Shown one piece after another: positions 1 to 7,800 of a DNA stretch of 20,373 bases; within the stretch, counting starts at the first letter, position 1; the number at the start of each line of letters is the position of its first letter. The stretch covers positions 1 to 20,373 of the forward strand of contig CAZVOD010000082.1 of NCBI GenBank assembly GCA_964628385.1. Reading direction: 5' to 3'. Under the pieces are notes generated by a model. That model did no database searches and was not told the DNA's origin. It worked only from the letters and a program-made list of their open reading frames with translations. Position numbers and translations under genes: made by a program. Source of the stretch: JANQPA01 sp964628385. Its GTDB lineage: Bacteria > Bacteroidota > Bacteroidia > Chitinophagales > Saprospiraceae.

Positions 1-57
1 CGCCTTGCTGCACAAGCCTTTGCCTTCAACTATAACCCCACATTCTTAAACAACTAA
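1..57 (+). CDS. C-terminal end of an upstream gene (partial)
   Basis: Frame 1 is open from the window edge to a TAA at 55-57 and encodes RLAAQAFAFNYNPTFLNN. The other two plus frames stop earlier. It is followed after 37 bases by the BatD paralog on the same strand, so it is probably the last part of the previous gene of a Bat operon. In this phylum that is often a TPR protein (BatC type), but 18 residues cannot show the family. Confidence 0.4.
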   Translation, partial: RLAAQAFAFNYNPTFLNN

Positions 58-94
58 ATTCTGGATCCAAACCTATGAAATTGCCAAGCTAAAA

Positions 95-646
95 ATGAGT
101 CAAATGAGAAAATTACTAGTGTTGTTTATTTTGGTAGTAAGTTTTTCAAGCCTTATCGGTCAGAATAAAGGCGTTAATTTTTGCGTGGAAGTTAGCAGTG
201 ATTCTGTTTTGATGGGTAATTATTTTGTAGCTCGTTTTACATTAGAAAATGCAGAAGGCTACAATTTCAATCCTCCTGTTTTTGAGAATTTTGACGTGAT
301 AAGCGGACCCAATCAGTCCTCTGAATTCAGTATGATCAATGGTGAAGTTTCTCAGAAGATCAGTTATACCTTTTATTTAAAGCCTAAAGATATCGGCAAT
401 TACTACATTGCTCCTGCCAGTATAGAGACGCCGGGAGCTATATTAGAAAGTCAGGTCAAAGAGGTTCTGGTTCTTCCCAATCCCAATGGTATCATTCAGA
501 CGCCTGAGCCGGAGCAGCGTTCTTATCTGGACTTCTTCGATATGGGCATTGAAGGTTTTGAATCATTTTTCCTTCCGGAAGAGCAGCAGGCTGCTCCCAG
601 AAGTGAAAAAAAGAAAAAGCGAAAGCGTAAAGCTTACAAGATGTAA
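95..646 (+). CDS. Short single-domain BatD-like protein, exported
   Basis: This 183-residue protein has a signal peptide (LLVLFILVVSFSSLIG, about residues 7-22) and then one Ig-like domain at about residues 28-125. That domain is clearly related to the first domain of the full BatD just downstream: both have the order FTL-NA-G-F-PP-F, V-SGP, NG, S-Y-YLKP or TLQP, and a SASI/ASIE strand. It has no transmembrane anchor and ends in a polybasic tail (KKKKRKRKAYKM). The stop is 4 bases before the BatD start, so the two are surely co-transcribed and probably arose by tandem duplication. ATG at 104 is an alternative start and would put the basic residues right at the N terminus. The function is unknown. 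It is probably a periplasmic accessory of the Bat complex, which is inference. Confidence 0.85.
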   Translation: MSQMRKLLVLFILVVSFSSLIGQNKGVNFCVEVSSDSVLMGNYFVARFTLENAEGYNFNPPVFENFDVISGPNQSSEFSMINGEVSQKISYTFYLKPKDIGNYYIAPASIETPGAILESQVKEVLVLPNPNGIIQTPEPEQRSYLDFFDMGIEGFESFFLPEEQQAAPRSEKKKKRKRKAYKM

Positions 647-650
647 CAGT

Positions 651-2378
651 ATGAGAAAAGTCTTGATTTTCCTTTTCAGTGTGTGCTGCAGTGTAGCATG
701 GGGTCAGGGAGAAGTTTCTTTTACGGCCTTCACTGATGCCCGCAGAGTAGTCATTGACGGCTATTTTGAAGTTTCATTTACGCTGAGTAATGCGGATGGT
801 ACCAAATTCCAACCTCCTTCCTTTCGTTCGTTTGTTGTTGTTTCGGGGCCCAGTCGATCCATGCAGCGTACTATTGTAAATGGTAAACGAACTATGGAGA
901 TGAGCTACAGCTACACCCTTCAGCCCAGAAAAAAGGGGCAGTTTGAAATTGGCTCCGCCTCGATCAGCGCCAATGGGAAAACCCTAAGGACTAAGCCAAT
1001 CAAAATAGAAGTAGTAGAGGGTAGTGTGAGTTCTCAAAATGATGAGAATGCATTTTTTGTAAGAGCTATCCCCTCGACCTTTGAGGCCTATATCGGCCAG
1101 CAGGTTAATTTGAACTATAAACTTTTTACTACCGTAAATATCGAGAGTTATAATATCCTGGAAGAAGCTGATTATAGTGGCTTTTACGCTGAAGACCTAA
1201 CGAGGTTTGAATCCAGGATGGTCAGGGAAATAATCGATAATATCCAATATACCAGTCGTGTACTCAAAAGTGTTGCCTTGTATCCCCAACAAACGGGCAC
1301 TTTAGTAGTAGAACCTATGCAGCTACAACTTGGGGTAGTGGTCAATGATCAGCGAAGGCCACAAAGCTTTTTCTTTAGCAGGCCGGTAAAGAGAACGCCA
1401 GCTAGTACCGTACCAGTTGATATAATTGTAAGGTCACTGCCAGCCGGAGCTCCCGCTTCTTTCACTGGTGCTGTAGGAGAATTTATAATCAGAACAGGTA
1501 TCAACAGGAAAGTAGCCAGTACGGATGATGTGATTTCTCTAAAAATGATAGTAAGTGGAGATGGAGATATGAAAAGAGTGCAAGCCCCCGAATTATCATT
1601 CGGAGGTCAATTCGAAGTTTATGATCCCAGTGTACAAGAAGAAGAAACTTTTGAGTTGAGGGGAAAAATAACGGGGCGAAAGACCTTTGAATATCTTATT
1701 GTACCCAAAGCACCCGGAAATTTTGAGCTGACGCCGGAGTTCTCCTACTTCAACCCAGATTCCGCTAAGTATATTACTTATCGTGGAGATACTTATCAGC
1801 TACAAATAAGTCAGGGCAGTAAAAAAGCTGCTCCCATCGTGTCTAATTCTGGCGAAGAAGAAACAAAAATGACCATCAGGCCGCCCAAAACAACCCTCAA
1901 GCTATCGTCAGCTAGTCAGCATCTATGGAATAGCTCTCTGTTTTGGTTGCTCCTTTTGTTGCCCGTCGTTTTGTTGTCTGCGATATGGCTTTATGATACT
2001 ATAAAAAAGCGTAAAGCAGATATTGCTCCGGAAGTGCTTCGGAAAAGGCAGGCCCTGAAGACGGCTCAACGCAAGCTGGAACAAGCCAAAAGCTATCTTG
2101 AGAAGATGGAACCGCGCTCATTTTATGATGAAGTGTCAAAAGCTATGATTGCTTATATCTCTGGTAAGTTTGAACTGAATTTATCTGAATTCAGTAAAGA
2201 AAAAGTACGAACCACGCTGGAATCTATAGCACTTGACGAAGATGTGGTCAGTCGGTTTATGAAGATTTTGGATAATTGTGAAATGGCACTTTTTGCCGGT
2301 AAGGACAACAAAGAAGTGATGAAAAGTACTTACAATACTGCCCTCAATGTACTGGTGGATATAGAAAAAAAGCTTTAG
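651..2378 (+). CDS. batD: BatD family protein (aerotolerance-type Bat operon)
   Basis: This is a 575-residue protein with a signal peptide at residues 1-20 (VLIFLFSVCCSVAWGQG), several Ig-like beta-rich domains to about residue 420, one transmembrane helix at about 428-450 (FWLLLLLPVVLLSAIWLY), and a charged helical cytoplasmic tail to the end. This is the standard architecture of the BatD family (oxygen_tol_2). In Bacteroidota, BatD is encoded with MoxR, DUF58 and von Willebrand A proteins and has been tied to oxidative stress tolerance, although its biochemistry is not settled. I chose the ATG at 651 because the signal peptide begins there and because it follows the previous stop by 4 bases. 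The frame is open further upstream to 486, but that part overlaps the previous gene and reads as out-of-frame sequence. It is probably the last gene of the operon here. Confidence 0.92.
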   Translation: MRKVLIFLFSVCCSVAWGQGEVSFTAFTDARRVVIDGYFEVSFTLSNADGTKFQPPSFRSFVVVSGPSRSMQRTIVNGKRTMEMSYSYTLQPRKKGQFEIGSASISANGKTLRTKPIKIEVVEGSVSSQNDENAFFVRAIPSTFEAYIGQQVNLNYKLFTTVNIESYNILEEADYSGFYAEDLTRFESRMVREIIDNIQYTSRVLKSVALYPQQTGTLVVEPMQLQLGVVVNDQRRPQSFFFSRPVKRTPASTVPVDIIVRSLPAGAPASFTGAVGEFIIRTGINRKVASTDDVISLKMIVSGDGDMKRVQAPELSFGGQFEVYDPSVQEEETFELRGKITGRKTFEYLIVPKAPGNFELTPEFSYFNPDSAKYITYRGDTYQLQISQGSKKAAPIVSNSGEEETKMTIRPPKTTLKLSSASQHLWNSSLFWLLLLLPVVLLSAIWLYDTIKKRKADIAPEVLRKRQALKTAQRKLEQAKSYLEKMEPRSFYDEVSKAMIAYISGKFELNLSEFSKEKVRTTLESIALDEDVVSRFMKILDNCEMALFAGKDNKEVMKSTYNTALNVLVDIEKKL

Positions 2379-2455
2379 CGTGTTTTTTGGACTTATTTCG
2401 AAGGAGTAGAATAGTGGTAAAAAAGAACCAATTTTAATTTTTAATACCTGCAAAA

Positions 2456-2521
2456 CAAGTCAGGCTCTCATCCTGGCAGAAATATTTTCGAATGTATTTC
2501 CGCATGGATGAAAACCTGTTG
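2456..2521. repeat. Long imperfect hairpin between convergent batD and rny
   Basis: Nested arms pair in order: CAA 2456-2458 with TTG 2519-2521, CAGG 2461-2464 with CCTG 2515-2518, TCATCC 2468-2473 with GGATGA 2506-2511, and GAAATA 2479-2484 with TATTTC 2495-2500. Small internal loops separate them, giving about 19 pairs over 66 bases. It lies 20 bases past the rny stop and 77 bases past the batD stop. No T-run follows on either strand, so it is not a classic intrinsic terminator. It could protect RNA 3' ends or be a degenerate palindromic repeat. Confidence 0.45.
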
Positions 2522-2541
2522 GTAGAGGACAAGCCTACTGT

Positions 2542-4230
2542 TTATCTCGCATATGAAACTGCTCGCTTTTCCCGTATCACAGTTACTTTGACCTGCCCGG
2601 GATACTGCATCTCATCTTGTATCTTTTGAGAAATCATAAACGATAAATCATCAGCGTACTGATCGGTAACTTTTTCGCTTTCCACAATTACGCGAAGTTC
2701 TCTACCAGCCTGCATAGCATATGCTTTCTGTACACCGTCGTGTGACATAGCCATCTCTTCCAGCTCGCCAATTCTTTTCAGGTAACTTTCCAGAATTTCC
2801 CTTCTGGCGCCCGGACGTGCTCCTGAGATAGCATCACAAGCCTGTATGATCGGAGAAATAATACTATTCATCTCTACTTCGTCGTGGTGGGCGCCCACTG
2901 CATTGATGATGATTGGATGCTCTTTGTATTTTTCACACAGCTTCATACCCAGGATGGCGTGTGATAATTCTGACTCTTCTTCTGCTACCTTACCAATATC
3001 GTGGAGTAAGCCAGCTCTTTTAGCCATTTTAGCCTGCTTAGGGGAAAGGCCTAATTCGGCAGCCATAATAGCGCACAGATGAGCCGTTTCAATGGAGTGC
3101 TTCAGCAGGTTTTGACCGTAAGAAGAACGGAAGCGCATACGGCCAACCATTTTTACCATGTGGGGATCTAGGCCGTGAAGATTTAGTTCAATAACGGTGC
3201 GCTCACCAATTTCTATAATCTGTTCATCTAGTTGGCTTCGCGTTTTGGCTACCACTTCTTCGATCCTTGCCGGGTGGATTCTTCCATCGGCTACCAGGCG
3301 TTTTAAGGCCAGGCGGCAAACTTCCCTGCGTACCGGATCAAAACTAGAAATGACAATAGCTTCGGGAGTGTCATCCACAACGATTTCAGCACCGGTTGCT
3401 GCTTCCAGAGCCCGTATATTTCTTCCTTCTCTACCGATGATTTGTCCTTTGAGGTCATCAGAGTCCAGGTTAAATACGGAGACTGTATTTTCGATGGTAT
3501 ACTCTGCGCACATGCGCTGTATAGTCTGTATGACGATCTTCTTGGCTTCCTTGTTGGCAGTGAGCTTAGCGTTTTCAATCGTAGATTTGATGATAGCCAT
3601 AGACTCGGTTTCGGCTTTGCCTTTTACCGCATCAAGCAACTGTTCTTTAGCTTCCTGCTCACTCAGCCTAGCTAGGCTCTCCAGCTTTTTAATACGCATT
3701 TCGTTAGCAGAGTCCAGCTCTTCTTTCTTTCTGGCAACAATTTTTAGCTGCTTTTCCAGGTTTTCCTTGATGGCTTCTACATCGGCAGCTCTCTGCTCAA
3801 GGTCCTGCTTGTACTCATCCAGCTTTTGATGCTGTTCAGAAAGTTTTTCTTTCTTTTGCTTGATCTCGCTTTCCTGGCTTTTAACTTCTACTTCTCTTTC
3901 CTTAAGAACTAAAAGCGACTTGTTTTTTTCTCCCTCAAAATCCATCTTAAGCTTACTGAATTTCTCCTTGGCTTCCTGGATTTTCTTCTGCTTGATTCTT
4001 TCATTTTTGCTCTCCGCCTGAGAAGTGATCTTCTCCGCTTTGATCTCTGCTTCCTGAATAATCCGTTGTGCACTGTTGCGTGCTTCTTTTACTTCCCGGT
4101 CTGCTTTTTCATTAAGTTCATTCAGCTTTTTCTGATGAGCTTTTTTCAGTATTGTATTTAACAGAACAAAACAAACTACTGCTCCGATTACTGCACCTAT
4201 GAGTATGCCTATTATCGTTCCAGTTCCCAT
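2542..4230 (-). CDS. rny: Ribonuclease Y
   Basis: RNase Y is a membrane-anchored endoribonuclease that starts mRNA decay. This 562-residue protein shows the whole architecture: an N-terminal transmembrane helix (residues 5-25, IIGILIGAVIGAVVCFVLL), a long charged coiled coil at about 30-235, a KH RNA-binding domain at about 250-310 with the GREGRNIRALE loop at 266-276, and an HD phosphohydrolase domain with LLHDIGK at 408-414. The length is slightly above the roughly 520 residues usual in Firmicutes, and the extra is in the coiled coil. The start at 4230 is fixed by the transmembrane helix. It is the last gene of the pheT-zapA-rny block but is separated from zapA by a structured 346-bp spacer, so it may also have its own promoter. 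Confidence 0.97.
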   Translation of the reverse strand: MGTGTIIGILIGAVIGAVVCFVLLNTILKKAHQKKLNELNEKADREVKEARNSAQRIIQEAEIKAEKITSQAESKNERIKQKKIQEAKEKFSKLKMDFEGEKNKSLLVLKEREVEVKSQESEIKQKKEKLSEQHQKLDEYKQDLEQRAADVEAIKENLEKQLKIVARKKEELDSANEMRIKKLESLARLSEQEAKEQLLDAVKGKAETESMAIIKSTIENAKLTANKEAKKIVIQTIQRMCAEYTIENTVSVFNLDSDDLKGQIIGREGRNIRALEAATGAEIVVDDTPEAIVISSFDPVRREVCRLALKRLVADGRIHPARIEEVVAKTRSQLDEQIIEIGERTVIELNLHGLDPHMVKMVGRMRFRSSYGQNLLKHSIETAHLCAIMAAELGLSPKQAKMAKRAGLLHDIGKVAEEESELSHAILGMKLCEKYKEHPIIINAVGAHHDEVEMNSIISPIIQACDAISGARPGARREILESYLKRIGELEEMAMSHDGVQKAYAMQAGRELRVIVESEKVTDQYADDLSFMISQKIQDEMQYPGQVKVTVIREKRAVSYAR

Positions 4231-4265
4231 AGAATCTATTTTTCAAAGAATGATTGAATTGATTA

Positions 4266-4412
4266 ATTTAAGCTGCGCCATATACTTCAGGAGCACAAAA
4301 ATGTCAAAATTTGTGGCTCCCGTCAGCCAAGTCTTTCGACTAATGGCTTATCTCTCCGCATATTGCATCCTGATTTGATTATTGCCAACCAATGAGCTGA
4401 AAATTATCAGCG
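4266..4412 (-). ncRNA. Candidate structured RNA between zapA and rny
   Basis: Read on the minus strand, this spacer has several hairpins in a row. They are GCTGA/TCAGC (4397-4412), AGCCA-TT-AGTC-GAAA-GACT-TGGCT (4326-4349, a GAAA tetraloop with a 2-base bulge) and GGAGC-CACAAA/TTTGTG-CTCC (4290-4320). A closing stem, TCAGGA with TCCTGA (near 4366-4371 and 4286-4291), can enclose the last two. In Gammaproteobacteria the 6S RNA gene (ssrS) lies directly downstream of zapA, and this element is in the same position. That is the main reason to suspect a 6S-like RNA, but I cannot show the long rod with a central bubble that defines 6S. It may instead be a structured rny leader. The ends are approximate. 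Confidence 0.35.
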
Positions 4413-4449
4413 TACTGACAAGATACCTCATTCGGTATTTAGCCTTCAT
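4348..4449 (-). CDS. Possible 33-residue small protein in the zapA-rny spacer
   Basis: An ATG with GGGGG placed 6 bases upstream opens a 33-codon frame. The product has a basic N terminus (MKAKYRMR), a short hydrophobic run (YLVSTLIIFSSLVG) and a polar end. It overlaps the proposed structured RNA, so only one of the two may be real, or it could be a leader peptide for rny. A frame of this length can occur by chance. I do not recognise a family. Confidence 0.18.
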   Translation of the reverse strand: MKAKYRMRYLVSTLIIFSSLVGNNQIRMQYAER

Positions 4450-4511
4450 TTTTACCCCCTAAACGGAGAATTGCATATAACTTTAATAATTTAATAGTGT
4501 AAATTATATAA

Positions 4512-4534
4512 TTTCTATCGCACTGCGAGAGAAA
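4512..4534. repeat. 23-bp near-perfect palindrome after zapA
   Basis: The arms TTTCTATCGCA and TGCGAGAGAAA flank a central C at 4523, with one mismatched pair (4517/4529). In zapA mRNA it can fold as a 9-position stem with a CAGTG loop, followed by TTATATAATTT, so it could be a weak terminator about 45 bases after the zapA stop. The odd-centred symmetry also suits a DNA-binding site. Confidence 0.45.
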
Positions 4535-4576
4535 GTACATTATTTAACATAAAACACTGGAAAAAGGAGAGGAATA

Positions 4577-4870
4577 CTAATCCAACAGACTGGCAAGCAG
4601 ACCTTCTATTTCGGAAAGTCTCGAAGAAATAGATTGATCCAAGTTGGGTGAATGCTGGACTTTGTGAAGGTCAATAGCGTACGTAAGCAAAGCCATCGCT
4701 AGGCAATCCTGTTTATCTTTGTTTGAATAGCTGAGTTGAAAACGATTGATTTTTTCGTTTATCTCTTTAATGATTTTTCTGATTGTCGCTTCATCTCCCT
4801 GCTTAATTCTCAACGGATAGGGACGACCCGCAATAAGCACCGTAATATTGATTGTGGCTTGCTCTTCCAT
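4577..4870 (-). CDS. zapA: Cell division protein ZapA
   Basis: ZapA binds FtsZ and promotes bundling of the division ring. The 97-residue protein has the family pattern: an N-terminal beta-hairpin domain (INITVLIAGRPYPLRI at residues 7-22, followed by an EEATIRK-like segment) and then a helix with INEKINRFQLSY and the conserved D-LAMALLTYAIDL at about 54-67. A C-terminal coiled coil mediates dimerisation. Its start is 3 bases after the stop of the coiled-coil gene upstream, so the two are translationally close and probably form a functional pair. The length is normal for the family. Confidence 0.93.
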   Translation of the reverse strand: MEEQATINITVLIAGRPYPLRIKQGDEATIRKIIKEINEKINRFQLSYSNKDKQDCLAMALLTYAIDLHKVQHSPNLDQSISSRLSEIEGLLASLLD

Positions 4871-4873
4871 CGC

Positions 4874-5173
4874 TTAGTAGTTATTCAACCACTCTATACA
4901 CTTATCTATTTCTTTGATATACTGATCAATTTTCTTTTTAATATGATCAGAAGGAATATCCTCTCTTGAGTTGACTTCTTCCAATGTTTGGCTTTGAGCT
5001 TTTTGTAATTGAGGTTTAGAAGGTATGGGCTTTCCCCTTAAGACTTCTATTTCTCTCTTGAGCTCAAAGTTTTCTTCTCTCAATACCTCGTTTTCTCCTT
5101 TTAGCCTTTCGAGCTTGAAGGCCAATTCCTTGACTTGTAGCTCGATGCCATTCAGTTTTTTTAATATGTTCAT
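4874..5173 (-). CDS. ZapB-like coiled-coil protein encoded with zapA
   Basis: This is a small, almost wholly helical protein. Residues 1-45 form a leucine-zipper-like coiled coil (LKKLNGIELQVKELAFKLER, then ENEVLREENFELKREIEVLR), a Pro/Gln/Ser-rich linker follows, and a C-terminal helix ends in IKEIDKCIEWLNNY. I take the ATG at 5173 (99 residues) because the coiled coil begins there. The frame extends to an ATG at 5221 (115 residues), but the extra residues (MAAIGGARISGSNSPK) look unstructured. The gene lies 3 bases before zapA and downstream of pheT. By analogy with E. coli, where ZapB is a short coiled coil that works with ZapA, it may be the ZapA partner. That is inference from shape and neighbourhood, not from sequence identity. 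Confidence 0.8.
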   Translation of the reverse strand: MNILKKLNGIELQVKELAFKLERLKGENEVLREENFELKREIEVLRGKPIPSKPQLQKAQSQTLEEVNSREDIPSDHIKKKIDQYIKEIDKCIEWLNNY

Positions 5174-5243
5174 CTTGGGACTATTGCTGCCTGAAATCCG
5201 CGCTCCCCCGATTGCGGCCATCAGGCGGTGGTCATTATTATTA

Positions 5244-7697
5244 CTATCTTCTAATAGTAGCCCCCAGTCGCTTTTCGTATTCCGTAATAAGCTTGGTCAT
5301 CACTTTGTCCACCTCCTTATCTACTAGTGTCTTATTGACATCTTCGAATACGAAACTCACAGCATAGGACTTTTTATCCTTGCCTAGTTGTTGTTCATTC
5401 TTATAAACATCAAATAGAGTAATGTTTTTGATGAGTTTTTTCCCAACCTTATTGGCAATTGCTGCAATATCATCAAATTTTGCGGAATTATCAATAACGA
5501 GCGCTAAATCTCTTCTGGTGGATGGGAATTTGTTTAACTCCTCTACAAAGAGTTTGTAGCGCTGTGTATTTTTCATCAAAATATCCCAGTTAAAATCAGC
5601 ATAGTAGACTTCTTCCCTGATGCCGAACGATTTGAGCAATCTGCTATTAACCTTACCCAAAACCACTACATTAGAAGGCCCTCGGTCGTAAGACAAACCA
5701 TAAGAAAATACCTCATCTTTTAAAGTGGACACCTTGAAGCCACTTAAACCTATCTTGTCCAGTATAAGCTGAACAAAAGCCTTTAATGTGTAGAAGTCTA
5801 CTTGCTCTACCTGCGGCAAATGCCAGCTTTCTTCAGCTTTTTCACCACTAAGGAAAAGGGTAAGATGGCTGTTTTCTTCTATCTCCTTCTTTTGAGTATC
5901 GTATCGATAAGTCTTACCCAATTCAAATAGCTTTACCTGGCTAATCTGGCGGTTTTGGTTGCGAAGAATTGCCTCCAGGCCACCGAAAAGCATATGCGGG
6001 CGCATAATATCCAGCTGAACATTAGAGGTATTATTGATATAGATCAATTCTTTTTCTGAAAAAAGCTTTGGTAAATACGTTTTATAATATTGAGACTCTG
6101 ACAGAGAAACCGCCATCATTTCGTAAAAACCATTAGCGGATAACTGCTCGCCCAGTTTGTTTCTTACATCTGTAGCGTCAGGATAACTGCCCACTGTGAT
6201 GGCTGTTCTGATAGCACCAGGCACCGGCACTTTATTGAAACCATATATTCGTAGTATTTCCTCAATAACATCCACTTCTCTTAAAACATCTGCTTTGTCG
6301 GTAGGAATATCTATGGTTAATGCCTCATCAGACTCCTCATGGATATGCATGTCCAGGGCCTTGAGTATGGATTTTACGGTGGCCGGCGAAATCTGCTCAC
6401 CAATTAGCGTATTGATACGGGCGTATCTAATAGTAACCTTTACACGCTCTATCGGCTGAGGGTACAAATCATATACCTCTGAAGCAATTCGGCCACCAGC
6501 CAGTTCACGAATTAGAAGGGCTGCTCTTTTTAGGGCATATACCACAATATTAGGGTCGCTACCCTTCTCAAATACCTTTGCCGCATCCGTACGTAAGTTA
6601 TGCCGCATGCTGGTACGACGAATAGACTTTGGGTTAAAATGAGCCGATTCCAGAAAGATCTTTGTGGTTTTGTCGGTAACGCCCGAAGAAATACCCCCAA
6701 AAACGCCTCCAATACACATACCTTCCTCCTTACCGTTACAGATCATAAGGTCTTCGCTGTGTAGGCTACGCTCGACTTCGTCAAGACTGACAAACCTAGT
6801 CCCCTCCGAAAGTGTCTTTACGATAATTTTTTCGCCTTCTATCTGATCGTAATCAAAAGCATGCAAGGGCTGGCCTAGTTCGTGAAGTACAAAGTTGGTA
6901 ATGTCTACTACATTATTAATCGGGCGAACACCTATGGCATTGAGGCGCTTTCTGAGCCAGTCCGGGGATTCACCAATCTTGATATTATCGATAGTTAGGC
7001 CAGCATACCTCGGGCATAATTCAGGTTCGGGCACTTCAATGGCAATAGGCAGATCAGTATGGTCGGGTTTGAAACTACTAACATCAGGTAGCCTGATCTG
7101 ACCATTTTGCTGCTCATTGGTCATGAGGTAAGCCGCCAAATCCCTGGCAACTCCTATGTGGTTTGTCGCATCAGAACGGTTGGGAGTTAGGCCGATCTCA
7201 AAAACAAAATCTGATTCGATATTATAAAGCTCAGCAGCGGGCAGCCCTACTTGTGTATCTTCTGGTAAAACAATGATGCCACTGTGGTCCGTACCCAAGC
7301 TGAGTTCATCTTCAGCACAGATCATACCCTGAGAAACTTCTCCGCGGATTTTTCCCTTCTTGATTTTGAGCGCTTCTCCATTATTCATATGAAGGGTTGT
7401 TCCAACTGTGGCTACCAGTACTTTCTGACCGCTAGCTACATTGGGAGCTCCACAGACAATCTGAAGAGGCTCGCCATTACCTATATCCACCCTTGTAAGT
7501 GATAACTTATCTGCGTTAGGGTGCTTGCCACACTCTTCTACGAAACCTACCACCACTCCTTTCAAGCCTCCTTTGATACTCTCGACTTCTTCCATACCTT
7601 CCACTTCCAGACCAATATCGGTGAGCATCTCCCCTACTTTTTCAGGTGGGTAGTCCAAATCTATGTATTGCCTGAGCCAGTTTAAAGAAACATTCAT
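5244..7697 (-). CDS. pheT: Phenylalanine--tRNA ligase beta subunit
   Basis: PheT is the large subunit of the alpha2-beta2 enzyme that charges tRNA-Phe. The 817-residue product has the full domain order. An N-terminal tRNA-binding OB domain spans about 40-150 (GKHPNADKLSLTRVDIGNG, IVCGAPNVASGQKV). The B3/B4 editing domain (RYAGLTIDNIKIGESPDWL, NNVVDITNFVLHELGQPLHAFD) and the B5 domain (near YARINTLIG, REVDVIEEILRIYGFNKVP) follow. A catalytic-like core comes next, and the C-terminal anticodon-binding FDX-ACB domain is at about 723-817 (KFPSTRRDLALVID, LGKDKKSYAVSFVFED). It is full length with no disruption. It is the first gene of the zapA block, and pheS is not adjacent in this window. A -7 promoter match and a long inverted repeat precede it. 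Confidence 0.97.
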   Translation of the reverse strand: MNVSLNWLRQYIDLDYPPEKVGEMLTDIGLEVEGMEEVESIKGGLKGVVVGFVEECGKHPNADKLSLTRVDIGNGEPLQIVCGAPNVASGQKVLVATVGTTLHMNNGEALKIKKGKIRGEVSQGMICAEDELSLGTDHSGIIVLPEDTQVGLPAAELYNIESDFVFEIGLTPNRSDATNHIGVARDLAAYLMTNEQQNGQIRLPDVSSFKPDHTDLPIAIEVPEPELCPRYAGLTIDNIKIGESPDWLRKRLNAIGVRPINNVVDITNFVLHELGQPLHAFDYDQIEGEKIIVKTLSEGTRFVSLDEVERSLHSEDLMICNGKEEGMCIGGVFGGISSGVTDKTTKIFLESAHFNPKSIRRTSMRHNLRTDAAKVFEKGSDPNIVVYALKRAALLIRELAGGRIASEVYDLYPQPIERVKVTIRYARINTLIGEQISPATVKSILKALDMHIHEESDEALTIDIPTDKADVLREVDVIEEILRIYGFNKVPVPGAIRTAITVGSYPDATDVRNKLGEQLSANGFYEMMAVSLSESQYYKTYLPKLFSEKELIYINNTSNVQLDIMRPHMLFGGLEAILRNQNRQISQVKLFELGKTYRYDTQKKEIEENSHLTLFLSGEKAEESWHLPQVEQVDFYTLKAFVQLILDKIGLSGFKVSTLKDEVFSYGLSYDRGPSNVVVLGKVNSRLLKSFGIREEVYYADFNWDILMKNTQRYKLFVEELNKFPSTRRDLALVIDNSAKFDDIAAIANKVGKKLIKNITLFDVYKNEQQLGKDKKSYAVSFVFEDVNKTLVDKEVDKVMTKLITEYEKRLGATIRR

Positions 7698-7734
7698 TCG
7701 TTATATATTTTCCAAGCTAACAAAAGAATCAATC

Positions 7735-7776
7735 AGAACATTCCGTATACCAAACATATATCTATACAGAATGTCT
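7735..7776 (-). promoter_or_regulatory. Inverted repeat in the pheT leader
   Basis: Arms at 7735-7749 (AGAACATTCCGTATA) and 7763-7776 (TATACAGAATGTCT) are complementary over about 14 pairs with one wobble and one bulged base, around a 13-base loop. It lies 38 bases upstream of the pheT start, between that start and the predicted promoter, so it would be in the 5' untranslated RNA. No T-run follows, so it is not an obvious attenuator. It could be an RNA structure or a protein-binding site. Confidence 0.5.
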
Positions 7777-7792
7777 ATTCGTAATTTGGACG

Positions 7793-7800
7793 CAAAGATA
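7793..7800 (-). promoter_or_regulatory. Predicted -7 promoter element of pheT
   Basis: The minus strand reads TATCTTTG, an exact match to the Bacteroidota -7 consensus TAnnTTTG. No good TTTG lies 19-21 bases upstream, so the -33 part is weak. Transcription would start near 7786, giving a leader of about 90 bases that contains the inverted repeat. Confidence 0.45.

Noticed and set aside
486..650. An upstream extension of the batD frame
   Set aside because: It overlaps the end of the preceding gene and encodes basic, low-quality sequence, whereas the signal peptide begins at the ATG at 651.
3197..3829. A 210-codon plus-strand frame inside rny
   Set aside because: It is antisense to the coiled-coil and KH regions of RNase Y, is rich in Ser and Leu as expected of a shadow frame, and has no recognisable domain.
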